A stretch of DNA of 64,000 nucleotides from Acidovorax delafieldii (GTDB lineage: Bacteria; Pseudomonadota; Gammaproteobacteria; Burkholderiales; Burkholderiaceae_C): the NCBI RefSeq assembly GCF_007993815.1, contig NZ_VJWE01000011.1:1383171-1447170 (forward strand). Reading direction: 5' to 3'. This document shows, in pieces, positions 1-9,533 of this stretch; within the stretch, counting starts at the first letter, position 1; each line of letters starts with the position of its first letter. The notes under the pieces were generated by a model. That model was not told the DNA's origin. It made no database searches and was given only the letters and a program-made list of their open reading frames with translations. The position numbers and the translations under genes were made by a program.

Positions 1-867
1 TTCCCCGTGGGCGGTGGCCCGGACGGCGTGGCCCGCCTGGTGGCCGACAAGTTGTCCAAGAGCTGGGGCCAGCCCGTGGTGGTCGAGAACCGCCCCGGTG
101 GCAACGGCTTCATCGCCATCGATGCGTTCAAGCGCGGCGCCAAAGACGGGCATGACCTGATCGTGCTCGACAACGTGCACCTGGCCGCCTACCCCAGCCT
201 GTTCAAGAAGCTGCCGTACGACACGGCCAAGGACTTCGACACGCTGCTGCCGCTGTTCAAGACCTATTTCTTCTTCACGGTGGCCGCCAACAGCAAATAC
301 AAAGCCGTGGGCGACATCGTGGCCGACGCCAAGGCCAACCCCGGCAAGCTCAACTACGGCTCCTGGTCCATCGGCAACCCGGTGCACCTGGGCTCCGAGC
401 TGTTTGAAAGCGCCACCGGCACGCAGATGGAGCATGTGCTCTACAAAGAGACGACGCAGCTCTACACTTCGGTCTCCACCGGCGAGCTGTCGTTTGCGCT
501 GGGCAGCGCCGCCACGGCCGGGCCGCTGCAACGTGCGGGCAAGCTGCGCTTTCTGGCCGTCACCGCGCCGCAGCGCCTGGCCAGCTTTCCGGATGTGCCC
601 ACCGTGGGCGAATCGGGTGGCCCCAAGGGCTTTGAGGTGACGGGCTGGAACGCCATCGCCGTGCCGCCCGGCCTGCCTGCTGCCGTGACCGACAAGATCC
701 GCAAGGACATCGAGCAGGCCCTGTCCGGCGCCGATGTGCAGGAGAAGTTCAAGAGCTTTGGCTACGAGCCCTTCCCCACAACGCGCGCGCAGTTCGCCCA
801 GTTCGTCAAGGACGAGAGCCAGCGTTTTGGCGACGTGATCAAGAAGGCCAACGTGTCCCTCGACTGA
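1..867 (+). CDS. Bug/TctC-family tripartite tricarboxylate transporter substrate-binding protein (5' partial)
   Basis: The reading frame is open from the first base, so the signal peptide and the first part of the protein lie outside the window. The visible part begins FPVGGGPDGVARLVADKL and continues with VVVENRPGGNGFIA, the ligand-loop signature of Bug (TctC-like) periplasmic receptors. GWNAIAVPPGLP near residue 215 and the C-terminal EKFKSFGYEPFP segment are also typical. These proteins deliver small carboxylates to TctAB membrane permeases or act as orphan receptors; no permease gene is visible here. It ends 33 bp before the protocatechuate-cleavage genes on the same strand, so an aromatic acid or ring-cleavage product is a plausible ligand. 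That assignment is inference; the family assignment is secure. Confidence 0.93.
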   Translation, partial: FPVGGGPDGVARLVADKLSKSWGQPVVVENRPGGNGFIAIDAFKRGAKDGHDLIVLDNVHLAAYPSLFKKLPYDTAKDFDTLLPLFKTYFFFTVAANSKYKAVGDIVADAKANPGKLNYGSWSIGNPVHLGSELFESATGTQMEHVLYKETTQLYTSVSTGELSFALGSAATAGPLQRAGKLRFLAVTAPQRLASFPDVPTVGESGGPKGFEVTGWNAIAVPPGLPAAVTDKIRKDIEQALSGADVQEKFKSFGYEPFPTTRAQFAQFVKDESQRFGDVIKKANVSLD

Positions 868-900
868 CCTGCCCCACCCAGCAACCAAGGACCCACGCCC

Positions 901-1830
901 ATGAGCGAATTCACCAAGACCCCCGGCTGGCTGGACTGGTACGCCGGCCCCTGCAAACCCCGCTTCCAGGTGCCCGCAGGCGCTGTGGACGCGCACTGCC
1001 ACGTGTTCGGCCCCGGGGCCGAGTTCCCCTACGCGCCTGAGCGCAAGTACACGCCCTGCGACGCCAGCAAACACCAGCTGTACGCGCTGCGCGACCACCT
1101 GGGCTTTGCGCGCAACGTGGTGGTGCAGGCCACCTGCCACGGTGCGGACAACCGCGCGATGGTGGATGCGCTGGTCCACTCTGGCGGCAAGGCGCGGGGC
1201 GTGGCCACCGTCAAGCGCTCGGTCACCGACCAAGAGCTGCAGGCCATGCACGACGCCGGTGTGCGTGGCGTGCGCTTCAACTTCGTCAAGCGCCTGGTGG
1301 ACTTCACGCCCAAGGACGAGCTGATGGAGATTGCCGCGCGCATCGCCAAGCTCGGCTGGCACGTGGTGATCTACTTCGAGGCCGTGGACCTGCCCGAGCT
1401 GTGGGACTTCTTCACCGCCCTGCCCACCACCGTGGTGGTGGACCACATGGGCCGCCCCGATGTGAACAAGCCGGTGGACGGACCGGAGTTTGAGCTGTTC
1501 CTGAAGTTCATGCGCCAGCACCCCAATGTGTGGAGCAAGGTGAGCTGCCCCGAGCGCCTGAGCGTCACCGGCCCCAAGGCGCTGAATGGTGAGCAGAGCG
1601 CGTACCAGGACGTCGTGCCCTTTGCCCGCAAGGTGGTCGCAGAGTTCCCCGATCGCGTGCTGTGGGGCACCGACTGGCCCCACCCCAACCTCAAGGACCA
1701 CATGCCCGACGACGGCCTGCTGGTGGACTTCATTCCGCACATCGCCCCCACGGCGGAGCTGCAGCAAAAGCTGCTGGTGGACAACCCCATGCGCCTCTAC
1801 TGGCCTGAAGAAGTGACAAAGAAAGGCTGA
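901..1830 (+). CDS. pmdD: 2-pyrone-4,6-dicarboxylate lactonase (PDC hydrolase)
   Basis: A 309-residue amidohydrolase-superfamily protein that hydrolyses 2-pyrone-4,6-dicarboxylate to oxalomesaconate in the protocatechuate 4,5-cleavage pathway (LigI in Sphingobium, PmdD in Comamonas). The N-terminal VDAHCHVFGP carries the HxH pair (H32, H34), and the C-terminal GTDWPHPN carries the conserved Asp (D258) of this family. Length matches LigI. It is the first of four closely spaced same-strand genes, 4 bp before pmdA, and the context of ring-cleavage dioxygenase and dehydrogenase genes confirms the role. The ATG at 901 follows a purine-poor leader with no strong ribosome-binding site. The naming pmdD follows Comamonas usage. 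Confidence 0.95.
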   Translation: MSEFTKTPGWLDWYAGPCKPRFQVPAGAVDAHCHVFGPGAEFPYAPERKYTPCDASKHQLYALRDHLGFARNVVVQATCHGADNRAMVDALVHSGGKARGVATVKRSVTDQELQAMHDAGVRGVRFNFVKRLVDFTPKDELMEIAARIAKLGWHVVIYFEAVDLPELWDFFTALPTTVVVDHMGRPDVNKPVDGPEFELFLKFMRQHPNVWSKVSCPERLSVTGPKALNGEQSAYQDVVPFARKVVAEFPDRVLWGTDWPHPNLKDHMPDDGLLVDFIPHIAPTAELQQKLLVDNPMRLYWPEEVTKKG

Positions 1831-1834
1831 TGCC

Positions 1835-3144
<1,310 letters not shown>

Positions 3145-3168
3145 AAAACACGCCAAAGGACACACACC

Positions 3169-4122
3169 ATGACCATCAAAGTCGCACTCGCCGGCGCTGG
3201 CGCCTTCGGCATCAAGCACCTGGACGGCATCAAGAACATTGACGGCGTCGAAGTCGTCTCCCTCATCAGCCGCGACCTGGCCAAGACCCAGGAAGTGGCC
3301 GACAAGTACGGCATCAAGCATGTCACCACCGACCTGGCCGACAGCTTGGCGATCAAGGAGGTGGACGCCGTGATCCTGTGCACGCCCACGCAGATGCACG
3401 CCAGCCAGACCCTCGCCTGCCTGGAAGCGGGCAAGCACGTGCAAGTCGAGATCCCGCTGTGCGACGTGCTGGCCGATGGCGAGAAGGTCATCGCCCTGCA
3501 AAAGCAGACCGGCCTGGTGGCCATGTGTGGCCACACCCGCCGCTTCAACCCCAGCCACCAGTACGTGCACAAGAAGATCACGGCAGGCGAGTTCAACATC
3601 CAGCAGATGGATGTGCAGACCTACTTCTTCCGCCGCACCAACATGAACGCGCTGGGCCAGGCCCGCAGCTGGACGGACCACCTGCTGTGGCACCACGCTG
3701 CCCACACGGTGGACCTGTTCGCCTACCAGGCCGGCAGCCCCATCGTGAAGGCCAACGCCATCCAGGGCCCTATCCACCCCACGCTGGGCATTGCGATGGA
3801 CATGAGCATCCAGCTCAAGGCCGCCAACGGTGCCATCTGCACGCTGTCGCTCTCGTTCAACAACGACGGCCCGCTCGGCACCTTCTTCCGCTACATCGGC
3901 GACTCGGCCACGTACATCGCGCGCTACGACGACCTGGTGAATGGCAAGGAAGAGAAGATCGACGTGAGCAAGGTCGATGTGAGCATGAACGGCATCGAGC
4001 TGCAGGACCGCGAGTTCTTCGCCGCCATCCGCGAAGGCCGCGAGCCCAACGCCAGCGTGGCACAGGTGCTGCCGTGCTACCAGGTGCTGCACGACCTGGA
4101 GCTGCAGCTCAACGCAGGCTGA
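3169..4122 (+). CDS. pmdC: 4-carboxy-2-hydroxymuconate-6-semialdehyde dehydrogenase
   Basis: A 317-residue Gfo/Idh/MocA-type oxidoreductase that oxidises the ring-cleavage product (as its hemiacetal) with NAD(P)+ to 2-pyrone-4,6-dicarboxylate, the substrate of PmdD. The Rossmann fold is seen at residues 1-20 (KVALAGAGAFGIKHLDGI), followed by the EIPLCDVLADGEKV region and the VAMCGHTRRFNPSHQYVH segment typical of LigC/PmdC. It is the last gene of the pmd cluster. The earlier-acting uptake genes and the later hydratase and aldolase genes are not in the window and would be expected upstream of it. A perfect 13-bp-arm hairpin follows the stop codon. Confidence 0.95.
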   Translation: MTIKVALAGAGAFGIKHLDGIKNIDGVEVVSLISRDLAKTQEVADKYGIKHVTTDLADSLAIKEVDAVILCTPTQMHASQTLACLEAGKHVQVEIPLCDVLADGEKVIALQKQTGLVAMCGHTRRFNPSHQYVHKKITAGEFNIQQMDVQTYFFRRTNMNALGQARSWTDHLLWHHAAHTVDLFAYQAGSPIVKANAIQGPIHPTLGIAMDMSIQLKAANGAICTLSLSFNNDGPLGTFFRYIGDSATYIARYDDLVNGKEEKIDVSKVDVSMNGIELQDREFFAAIREGREPNASVAQVLPCYQVLHDLELQLNAG

Positions 4123-4126
4123 TTGC

Positions 4127-4184
4127 AAGCCCAATTGGCTGCTGGCGCTTTTATATCAAGCGCCAGCAGCTATGCATTTGATAG
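4127..4184. repeat. Dispersed palindromic repeat, copy 1 (intergenic), with terminator-like hairpin
   Basis: The gap between pmdC (+) and the ClpP-like gene (-) is filled by a copy of the dispersed repeat family. Its core is a perfect inverted repeat: GCTGCTGGCGCTT at 4138-4150 and AAGCGCCAGCAGC at 4158-4170 around a 7-base loop. It is followed by the A/T-rich box TATGCATTTGATAG seen in other copies. The position between convergent genes suggests it also ends transcription in both directions, although no T-run follows the stem. It is the most symmetrical of the seven copies found. Confidence 0.8.
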
Positions 4185-4200
4185 TTAGGGGTGCCTGGCA

Positions 4201-4806
4201 TCACTCCTTCAATGCCGCCTTGTGCTCGATGATGCGCGAGACCAGACCATAGTCCACGGCCTCTTCGGCCGACAGCCAGCGGTCGCGCTCGATGTCTGCC
4301 AGCACCACCTCCAGCGGCTTGCCGGTCTGCCGAGCGATGGTGGCTGCAATCCGCTCACGCGCTTTCACCATCTCGCGCGCCTGGATGGCGATGTCACTGG
4401 CCGGGCCGCCGGCGCCACCGCTGGGCTGGTGGATCAGAAAGCGCGTGTTGGGCAGGCAGAACCGCCGCTCGCGGGGTGCCGCCAGGTACAGGTGCGTGGC
4501 CGCGCTGCCCACCCAGCCGGTGCCAATCATGTTCACCGGCGGAGAAATGAAGCGCACCAGGTCATGGATCGTGTCGCCCGACTCCAGGTGCCCGCCGGGC
4601 GAGCTCACCAGCATGTCGATGGGCTCGGCGCTCTCGGCATCCAGCGCAATCAGCCGCCGCGCCACATCGGCGGCCAGGGTGTCGGTGATGGTGCCAAAGA
4701 CCAGCAGGGTGCGGGCCTTGAAGGCTTTTTCTTCCAGGTAAGACGTGCGCGGTTCGGCGCCTTGGGTTGGGGCTGGAGCGGGTGTGGTGGTGTCTGGCGT
4801 GTCCAT
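4201..4806 (-). CDS. ClpP-like serine protease (S14 family)
   Basis: A 201-residue ClpP/SDH-fold peptidase. Aligning on the shared RFCLPNTRFLIHQPSGG block places the catalytic Ser at S101 (VGSAATH), His at H126 (IHQP) and Asp at D175 (ERDRWLS), so the triad appears complete. The MLVSSPGGHLESGDTIHDLVRF segment matches the ClpP handle region. The first ~22 residues are Thr/Pro-rich and unlike the ClpP propeptide. No clpX or clpA lies nearby, and this is probably a second ClpP-type paralogue rather than the housekeeping clpP. The frame stays open upstream, but the ATG at 4806 is preferred because the conserved region begins just after it. Whether it works with an AAA+ partner is unknown. Confidence 0.9.
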   Translation of the reverse strand: MDTPDTTTPAPAPTQGAEPRTSYLEEKAFKARTLLVFGTITDTLAADVARRLIALDAESAEPIDMLVSSPGGHLESGDTIHDLVRFISPPVNMIGTGWVGSAATHLYLAAPRERRFCLPNTRFLIHQPSGGAGGPASDIAIQAREMVKARERIAATIARQTGKPLEVVLADIERDRWLSAEEAVDYGLVSRIIEHKAALKE

Positions 4807-4940
4807 GGGGCAAGTCCTTGCGAGTGATAGGACTGCCTTGACGAACGAGAGACGCCGGGCGTGACATTTCTCTGCGCTTGCATATCCAGGCCAGCGCTGC
4901 ATGGCGGACCCACTGGCCCGCACTGCACCCTTTGGACTGT

Positions 4941-6275
4941 TCAGCCTGCGGCCACGCGTTGCCCCGGCGCAATGGTGGGCGGCGCCGCATTCAGCGTCTC
5001 GATCGCAAAGCCCGCCGCCGCCTTGTAGCGGGCCATGAAGCCCTCGCGTTCCTCGCGCGGCAGCACGTCGTCGATGTGGTCGAACACCCCGCCGCAGCGC
5101 TCGTCCACCAGCCCCAGCAGACCAAACGGGCCGGAGCCCCGGTTGCGCAGCACCAGCGCAGAGATGTCCTTGCACAGCTTGTCGTCATAGGCACGCAGCG
5201 CCTGCGGGCCCACACCGTGCGCGATGAGCTGCGCCCCCAGCACGCGCGCATCCACGATGGCCTGGCTGGCACCGTTGGAGCCCACGGGGTACATCACATG
5301 CGCCGCGTCGCCCAGCAGCGCCACGCGGCCGTCTACCCAGGTGGGCACGGGGTCGCGGTCGATCATGGGGTACTCAAAAATGTCCTTGGCGCCGCGCAGC
5401 ATGGCAGGCACGTCCAGCCAGCTGTAGTTCCAGCCCTCGAAGTGGTGGATGAACTCCTCCAGTGCCACGCGCCGGTTCCAGTCGCCCTGCTGCCAGCCGC
5501 CCTGGTTGTCGACCGTGATCTCGGCGATCCAGTTGATGGTGGCCAGGCCTGTGGCCGGGTCGGGCGGGGTGATGGGGTAGAACACCACACGGTGCCGCAG
5601 CGAGCCCACGCCCACAAACGACGCGCCCGTGCGCACCGGCACCCCCGGCGTGGTGCCGCGCCACATGATGGCGCCGCCCCACTGGATGGGCGGCTGCGTG
5701 GGGTGCATCTGCGCCCGCACGGCCGAGTGCAGGCCATCGGCGGCAATCAGCAGCGATCCGGCTACTTCACGCTTCTCACCATCGCGTGTCTCGGCAATGG
5801 CGATGACGCCATTCGCCTCCTGCCGGTAGCCCACCACCCGCTGCCCCAGTTGCACAGCGTCGTTTCCCAGGCGCTCTCGCACGGCGTTGAACAGCATCAT
5901 CTGCAGCTGCCCCCGGTGCACCGAATACTGGGGCCAGTGGTAGCCTGCGTCCAGCCCGCGTGGCTCGGCGTACACCTCGTTGCCGTTGCGACCCACCAGC
6001 GCCCATTCGCGCGCCTGCAGGCCGATCGTGTCCAGCACCTCGTTGCCAAACCCCAGGTCGTGCAGTTCTCGCACGGCGTTGGGCTGCAGGTTGATGCCCA
6101 CGCCCAGCGGCTGCAGCTCGGGCACCGATTCAAAGACGATGCAGGGCACGCCGATCTGGTGCAGGGTCAGGGCATTGGCCATGCCACCGATGCCGCCGCC
6201 AGCGATCAGGACGGGGCGGGGCGAGGAGGGGTGTGAAGTAAGAGTAGGTGCGCCAGACATGCCGAGATTGTCCAT
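4941..6275 (-). CDS. FAD-dependent aromatic-ring monooxygenase (PhzS/salicylate hydroxylase-like)
   Basis: A 444-residue class A flavoprotein monooxygenase. The FAD-binding GGGIGG lies at residues 26-31, the DG motif in LLIAADGLHSAVR and the GD motif in VALLGDAAHVMYPVGSNGASQ, all intact. The insert around MWRGTTPGVPVRTG recalls PhzS-type and 3-hydroxybenzoate/salicylate-hydroxylase-type enzymes that hydroxylate aromatic acids with NAD(P)H and O2. The substrate cannot be fixed from sequence. Lying 0.8 kb from the pmd operon, but on the other strand, it could feed aromatics into that pathway; this is inference. A second ATG lies 15 bp inside the chosen start (6260) and is an equally good start. 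Confidence 0.88.
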   Translation of the reverse strand: MDNLGMSGAPTLTSHPSSPRPVLIAGGGIGGMANALTLHQIGVPCIVFESVPELQPLGVGINLQPNAVRELHDLGFGNEVLDTIGLQAREWALVGRNGNEVYAEPRGLDAGYHWPQYSVHRGQLQMMLFNAVRERLGNDAVQLGQRVVGYRQEANGVIAIAETRDGEKREVAGSLLIAADGLHSAVRAQMHPTQPPIQWGGAIMWRGTTPGVPVRTGASFVGVGSLRHRVVFYPITPPDPATGLATINWIAEITVDNQGGWQQGDWNRRVALEEFIHHFEGWNYSWLDVPAMLRGAKDIFEYPMIDRDPVPTWVDGRVALLGDAAHVMYPVGSNGASQAIVDARVLGAQLIAHGVGPQALRAYDDKLCKDISALVLRNRGSGPFGLLGLVDERCGGVFDHIDDVLPREEREGFMARYKAAAGFAIETLNAAPPTIAPGQRVAAG

Positions 6276-6495
6276 GGAACGGCGGGTGGAGCTTGTCGCG
6301 GACGCCGCAGGCGAATCGGGGGAATAGCGGGTGGCTTTTTGCGGCGGGTTGTGCCCGTTCAGCCAGCCTTGTCAGGCGTAGGTACCTAGGTTGTTCCCAG
6401 ACCAGAGGGTTAGGCTGCATTGCAACTGCTGGGGACATTGGAGTGAGTACTATCGGCCGAGAGCTTTCGTTCAACCATCCTCTTAGAAGCATCAC

Positions 6496-6879
6496 ATGAA
6501 TCAGCGCGGTACAGGCCTGCCTATCTCACGAGATGATCAAGTCGAATGGTTCCATCAACTTGCAGCGTTGTCGGAGGGCGAGTTGCTCGCCTGGGCTGGC
6601 ACGGATTACGTGAGCCACTTGGCGGAGTTTGTTCGCAACCACGTTGCAGATTACTCAATTCCAGAGCGCGCTACGCCGCGAGAGATAGTCGCTCTCGTGG
6701 TTGGCCTTAGAGGCAACGAGAGTGAGTGGAATCACGCGCTGCAAGCGGCATTGATTCGGGCCGATGACGTGAAGGACACATCTCGCAGCGAAGCGAAACA
6801 AATGCTGAGGGCCTTTGCAGTCAATTGTCCTTGGGTGCTATTCAAAGAAGTGGCAGTTAACCAAGCAAGCTGGTACTGA
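6496..6879 (+). CDS. Hypothetical protein, 127 aa, unrecognised
   Basis: A 127-residue soluble, acidic, mostly helical protein that I do not recognise. It has no signal peptide or membrane segment. Base composition is visibly less GC-rich than its neighbours and third-position G/C bias is weaker, suggesting acquired DNA. The ATG at 6496 is the first in the frame and the product has normal codon content (few rare runs, no low complexity). It is flanked by non-coding stretches of 220 bp upstream and about 140 bp downstream in which I see no clear promoter or terminator. Reality as a gene is likely but not certain. Confidence 0.55.
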   Translation: MNQRGTGLPISRDDQVEWFHQLAALSEGELLAWAGTDYVSHLAEFVRNHVADYSIPERATPREIVALVVGLRGNESEWNHALQAALIRADDVKDTSRSEAKQMLRAFAVNCPWVLFKEVAVNQASWY

Positions 6880-7021
6880 TCACTATCGACTGACGTCCGG
6901 AATGGGCCCTGAGCAGCCGCCTGCTTCAAAGAACCGCAATACATTCACTCGGGCGCCAATGCCGCTCCACGTCAGGTCTCCTGCCGCAGGATCGGACGTA
7001 CAGGCGGCGTTTCCAAGCCCC

Positions 7022-7645
7022 TCAGCGTCGCCTGGTGATGGCTTCTCTCTGTTCATCGCTCATCTTCTCAAGCTTGTCGTGCAAGTCACGCCACGAGCCC
7101 TTGTGGCGAGAGCCGAAGATGAGCAAGCTGGCGAGTGACCAAAACAGCCCGAACGCGATGACTAACCCCACCCATGTCAGTAAGGCCTCCAGGGGTTTGT
7201 AGTCACCGCCCCGCATCACTAGCGCCCCGGTACGCCATGCCCATAGCAACAGACCCAGGGGCGCCAGGGCAAAGACAACTCCCACGGCCAGCCCCACACG
7301 AGGTAACGCCTTGCCCAGACCGACCACTACCCAGCAAACTGCCACCATCGTGACCAGTGCGGCCAAGTGTCCAGGGAGGACCACCCAGCTCAAACACGCC
7401 ACTAGCACCTGCACCATCGCCGTTCCCACAACCGAGCCCTGGTTGCCACCGCGCTGTGTGGCGCTGGCCGACCCTGGCGTCGAGTCACCATGCTCCAGCC
7501 TGTAGTGCAAAACCTCCCGTGCGATGGCCATCGTTGGTGCCGCAAGTTGACCTTCGGCGATTCGGCGTTCCAGCTCCTCGATGGGCATGTCGTGGTACAG
7601 CGCAGCCAGTGAAGCCCGCTTCTTTTCGCTGAGAACGTTCGTCAT
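7022..7645 (-). CDS. Hypothetical membrane protein, about 4 TM segments
   Basis: A 207-residue protein. Residues 1-45 form a charged cytoplasmic head (HDMPIEELERRIAEGQL...AIAREVLHYR) that resembles short helical sequences in other uncharacterised proteins. Hydrophobic segments follow at roughly residues 70-90, 92-112, 116-136 and 152-175, then a basic tail ending KMSDEQREAITRRR. The frame is open further upstream to 7741, but the ATG at 7645 is preferred because the extra residues are Cys/Arg-rich and unlike a protein start. Function unknown. It converges with the preceding hypothetical gene and lies in a stretch between conserved neighbours that looks like accessory DNA. Confidence 0.65.
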   Translation of the reverse strand: MTNVLSEKKRASLAALYHDMPIEELERRIAEGQLAAPTMAIAREVLHYRLEHGDSTPGSASATQRGGNQGSVVGTAMVQVLVACLSWVVLPGHLAALVTMVAVCWVVVGLGKALPRVGLAVGVVFALAPLGLLLWAWRTGALVMRGGDYKPLEALLTWVGLVIAFGLFWSLASLLIFGSRHKGSWRDLHDKLEKMSDEQREAITRRR

Positions 7646-7985
7646 TGTGGCAGTCAACGGGTAGAAGGGGCGTTGTTTGCCCCGGCGACAACTGGAGCGG
7701 TGGAGGAAGTAAGGGCTATGGTTCCGGCACGGAGAGCGCACCCGACGGAGCCGCAGCGAGGTGCACTATAGCCTGCGCTATGCCTGAAGAAAGTGTTGAT
7801 CACCCTCATGGCGTGGCCTCCATGGAACCGATGCCAATCGTTTGCAGACCGAAAAGTTCGTTTGGGACGAGGCGGCTTTGCGCGAGCTCTGCATCCCGTG
7901 GCGAGGTCGAGGCGTGCTCGCTCTGCATTGGGCCTCCATCTTTTGCCCTGGTGCGCGTCCAGTCAGGCTGTGGCACCATGCTCCG
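7646..7985. other. 340-bp non-coding gap
   Basis: This stretch separates the divergently transcribed membrane-protein and sigma-factor genes and so must hold both promoters. I see no clear -35/-10 pair, operator or hairpin, and no plausible small gene. Confidence 0.5.
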
Positions 7986-8804
7986 ATGCGAAAAGACGAA
8001 CACACCGTGGCGCTCGTAGGCGCCAGCCGCAGTGCCTTGGTGCGCGCCGCCACGCGCCTTCTAGGCCCGGCCGATGCTGAAGACGCGGTGCAGGACGCCT
8101 ATGTGCGCGCGCTGGAGGCCAATGTCCCTGCGCTCAATGCTGCCCAGGCCTGGCTGCTGACAGTGGTGCGCAATCTGGCCATCGACCGTTTGCGGCGGCG
8201 CCAGTGGATGGCGCAATGGCTGGCTGAAGCCGTGCAGAGCGTGCACGCCGATGTCGCTGGCGCGGTCGCACCTTCTGCGGAGGCCGATGCTGCTCTTGCG
8301 CAGCAGGCCACGCTGGCGCTGCGGCGACTGGCAGAGTGTGTGACGCCCGCGGAGGGCGCTGCGGTGCTGTTGCATGCGGTGTTCGACGCTAGCCATGCCG
8401 AGCTGGCGCAGGCCAGCGGTCGGTCTGAAGCAGCCAGCCGCCAGCAACTGCGCCGCGCCTTGCAGCGGCTGCGGCAGGCGCAGGAGGGTGACGAATCCAG
8501 CCATGAACCCAAGGGCGCCACCGCAGCAGCGCTGCGCCTGTATCTGCAGTCGCTGCAATCGCGAGACCCACAGACACTGTGGGCGCTGCTGCGCCAGCCG
8601 CCCGTCAGCGCGGGGGCGGTGCATGCCGCAGCCCAGGCGATGCAGCTTGTGCCACCGCGTGCCCAGCACGCAAGCGCCACTGTGGGTGGGGTGGTGCAGG
8701 TAGGCGGGCAGTTGGGGCTGGTGCTCACGCTCGATGGTGTGACGCTGTGCGTGGTGCCGCTGGGGCCACACGCCGAGCAAGTGCATGACGCCGTGGTGGC
8801 CTGA
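7986..8804 (+). CDS. ECF-type RNA polymerase sigma factor with C-terminal extension
   Basis: A 272-residue sigma-70 family protein. Region 2 is seen at residues ~14-70 (RAATRLLGPADAEDAVQDAYVRAL, then AWLLTVVRNLAIDRLRRRQ). Region 4 is seen at ~120-165 (TPAEGAAVLLHAVFDASHAELAQASGRSEAASRQQLRRALQRLR). About 100 residues follow region 4, as in ECF groups that carry a fused regulatory domain and lack a separate anti-sigma factor; indeed no anti-sigma gene adjoins. The ATG at 7986 is chosen over upstream in-frame starts because region 2 begins just inside it. Targets are unknown; the downstream YdeI-like gene on the same strand is a candidate. Confidence 0.85.
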   Translation: MRKDEHTVALVGASRSALVRAATRLLGPADAEDAVQDAYVRALEANVPALNAAQAWLLTVVRNLAIDRLRRRQWMAQWLAEAVQSVHADVAGAVAPSAEADAALAQQATLALRRLAECVTPAEGAAVLLHAVFDASHAELAQASGRSEAASRQQLRRALQRLRQAQEGDESSHEPKGATAAALRLYLQSLQSRDPQTLWALLRQPPVSAGAVHAAAQAMQLVPPRAQHASATVGGVVQVGGQLGLVLTLDGVTLCVVPLGPHAEQVHDAVVA

Positions 8805-8866
8805 CCCGCGCACCTGCATCTGCAGCTGGTAGGAAGAAGGCAAGACGGAAGGACGTTTGCAGCACC

Positions 8867-9475
8867 ATGATCCAGCAGCCCGCGCCCACCTTCTTTGCCA
8901 CCCCGCAGGCGTTCCGCGATTGGCTGGAGCGCCACGCTGCCAGCGCGACGGAGCTGCTGGTGGGTTTTCACAAGGTGGGCTCGGGCCGCCCCAGCATGGG
9001 CTGGCCGGAGTCGGTGGACGAAGCGCTGTGCTTTGGGTGGATCGATGGCATTCGGCGGCGTATTGACGAGCACACGTATTCGATCCGCTTCACGCCGCGC
9101 AAGCCGTCGTCGATCTGGAGCGCGGTCAACATCGCCAAGGTAGAGCAGTTGCAGGCGGCAGACCGCATGACGCCTGCGGGGCTGGCCGCCTTCGCGCACC
9201 GCAAGGCAGACAAGTCGGCCATCTACTCGCACGAGCAGGCGGGGGTGGCCGAGTTGCCGGTGGCGCTGCAACGCACGTTCCAGCGCAACAAGGCCGCGTG
9301 GCGGTACTTTCAGGAGTCCACACCGCCCAGCTACCGCAAGGTGATGCTGCACTGGGTCACATCCGCCAAACGTGATGCGACCCGGGAGGCGCGGTTTGCG
9401 CAGCTGGTGGCCGCCTGTGCTGCGGGCGAGCGCATTGAGCTGTGGGCGAAGCGGCCACCCGTTGCAAAGGCTTAG
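8867..9475 (+). CDS. YdeI/OmpD-associated family protein
   Basis: A 202-residue cytoplasmic protein of the YdeI/OmpD-associated family. Diagnostic segments are FRDWLERHAASATELLVGFHKVGSGRPSM at the N-terminus, then SVDEALCFGWIDGIRRRID and SIRFTPRKPSSIWSAVNI, and the C-terminal YFQESTPPSYRKVMLHWVTSAKRDATREAR. Members have been linked to envelope stress and resistance to cationic peptides, but the biochemical role is not established. It follows the sigma-factor gene by 62 bp on the same strand and may be co-transcribed with it. Confidence 0.88.
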   Translation: MIQQPAPTFFATPQAFRDWLERHAASATELLVGFHKVGSGRPSMGWPESVDEALCFGWIDGIRRRIDEHTYSIRFTPRKPSSIWSAVNIAKVEQLQAADRMTPAGLAAFAHRKADKSAIYSHEQAGVAELPVALQRTFQRNKAAWRYFQESTPPSYRKVMLHWVTSAKRDATREARFAQLVAACAAGERIELWAKRPPVAKA

Positions 9476-9533
9476 CCCAGCCTCCAAGCCCGAGCCACCC
9501 GGTGGGTTGCCTCGCTTGCCGTAAGCTCGCGGC

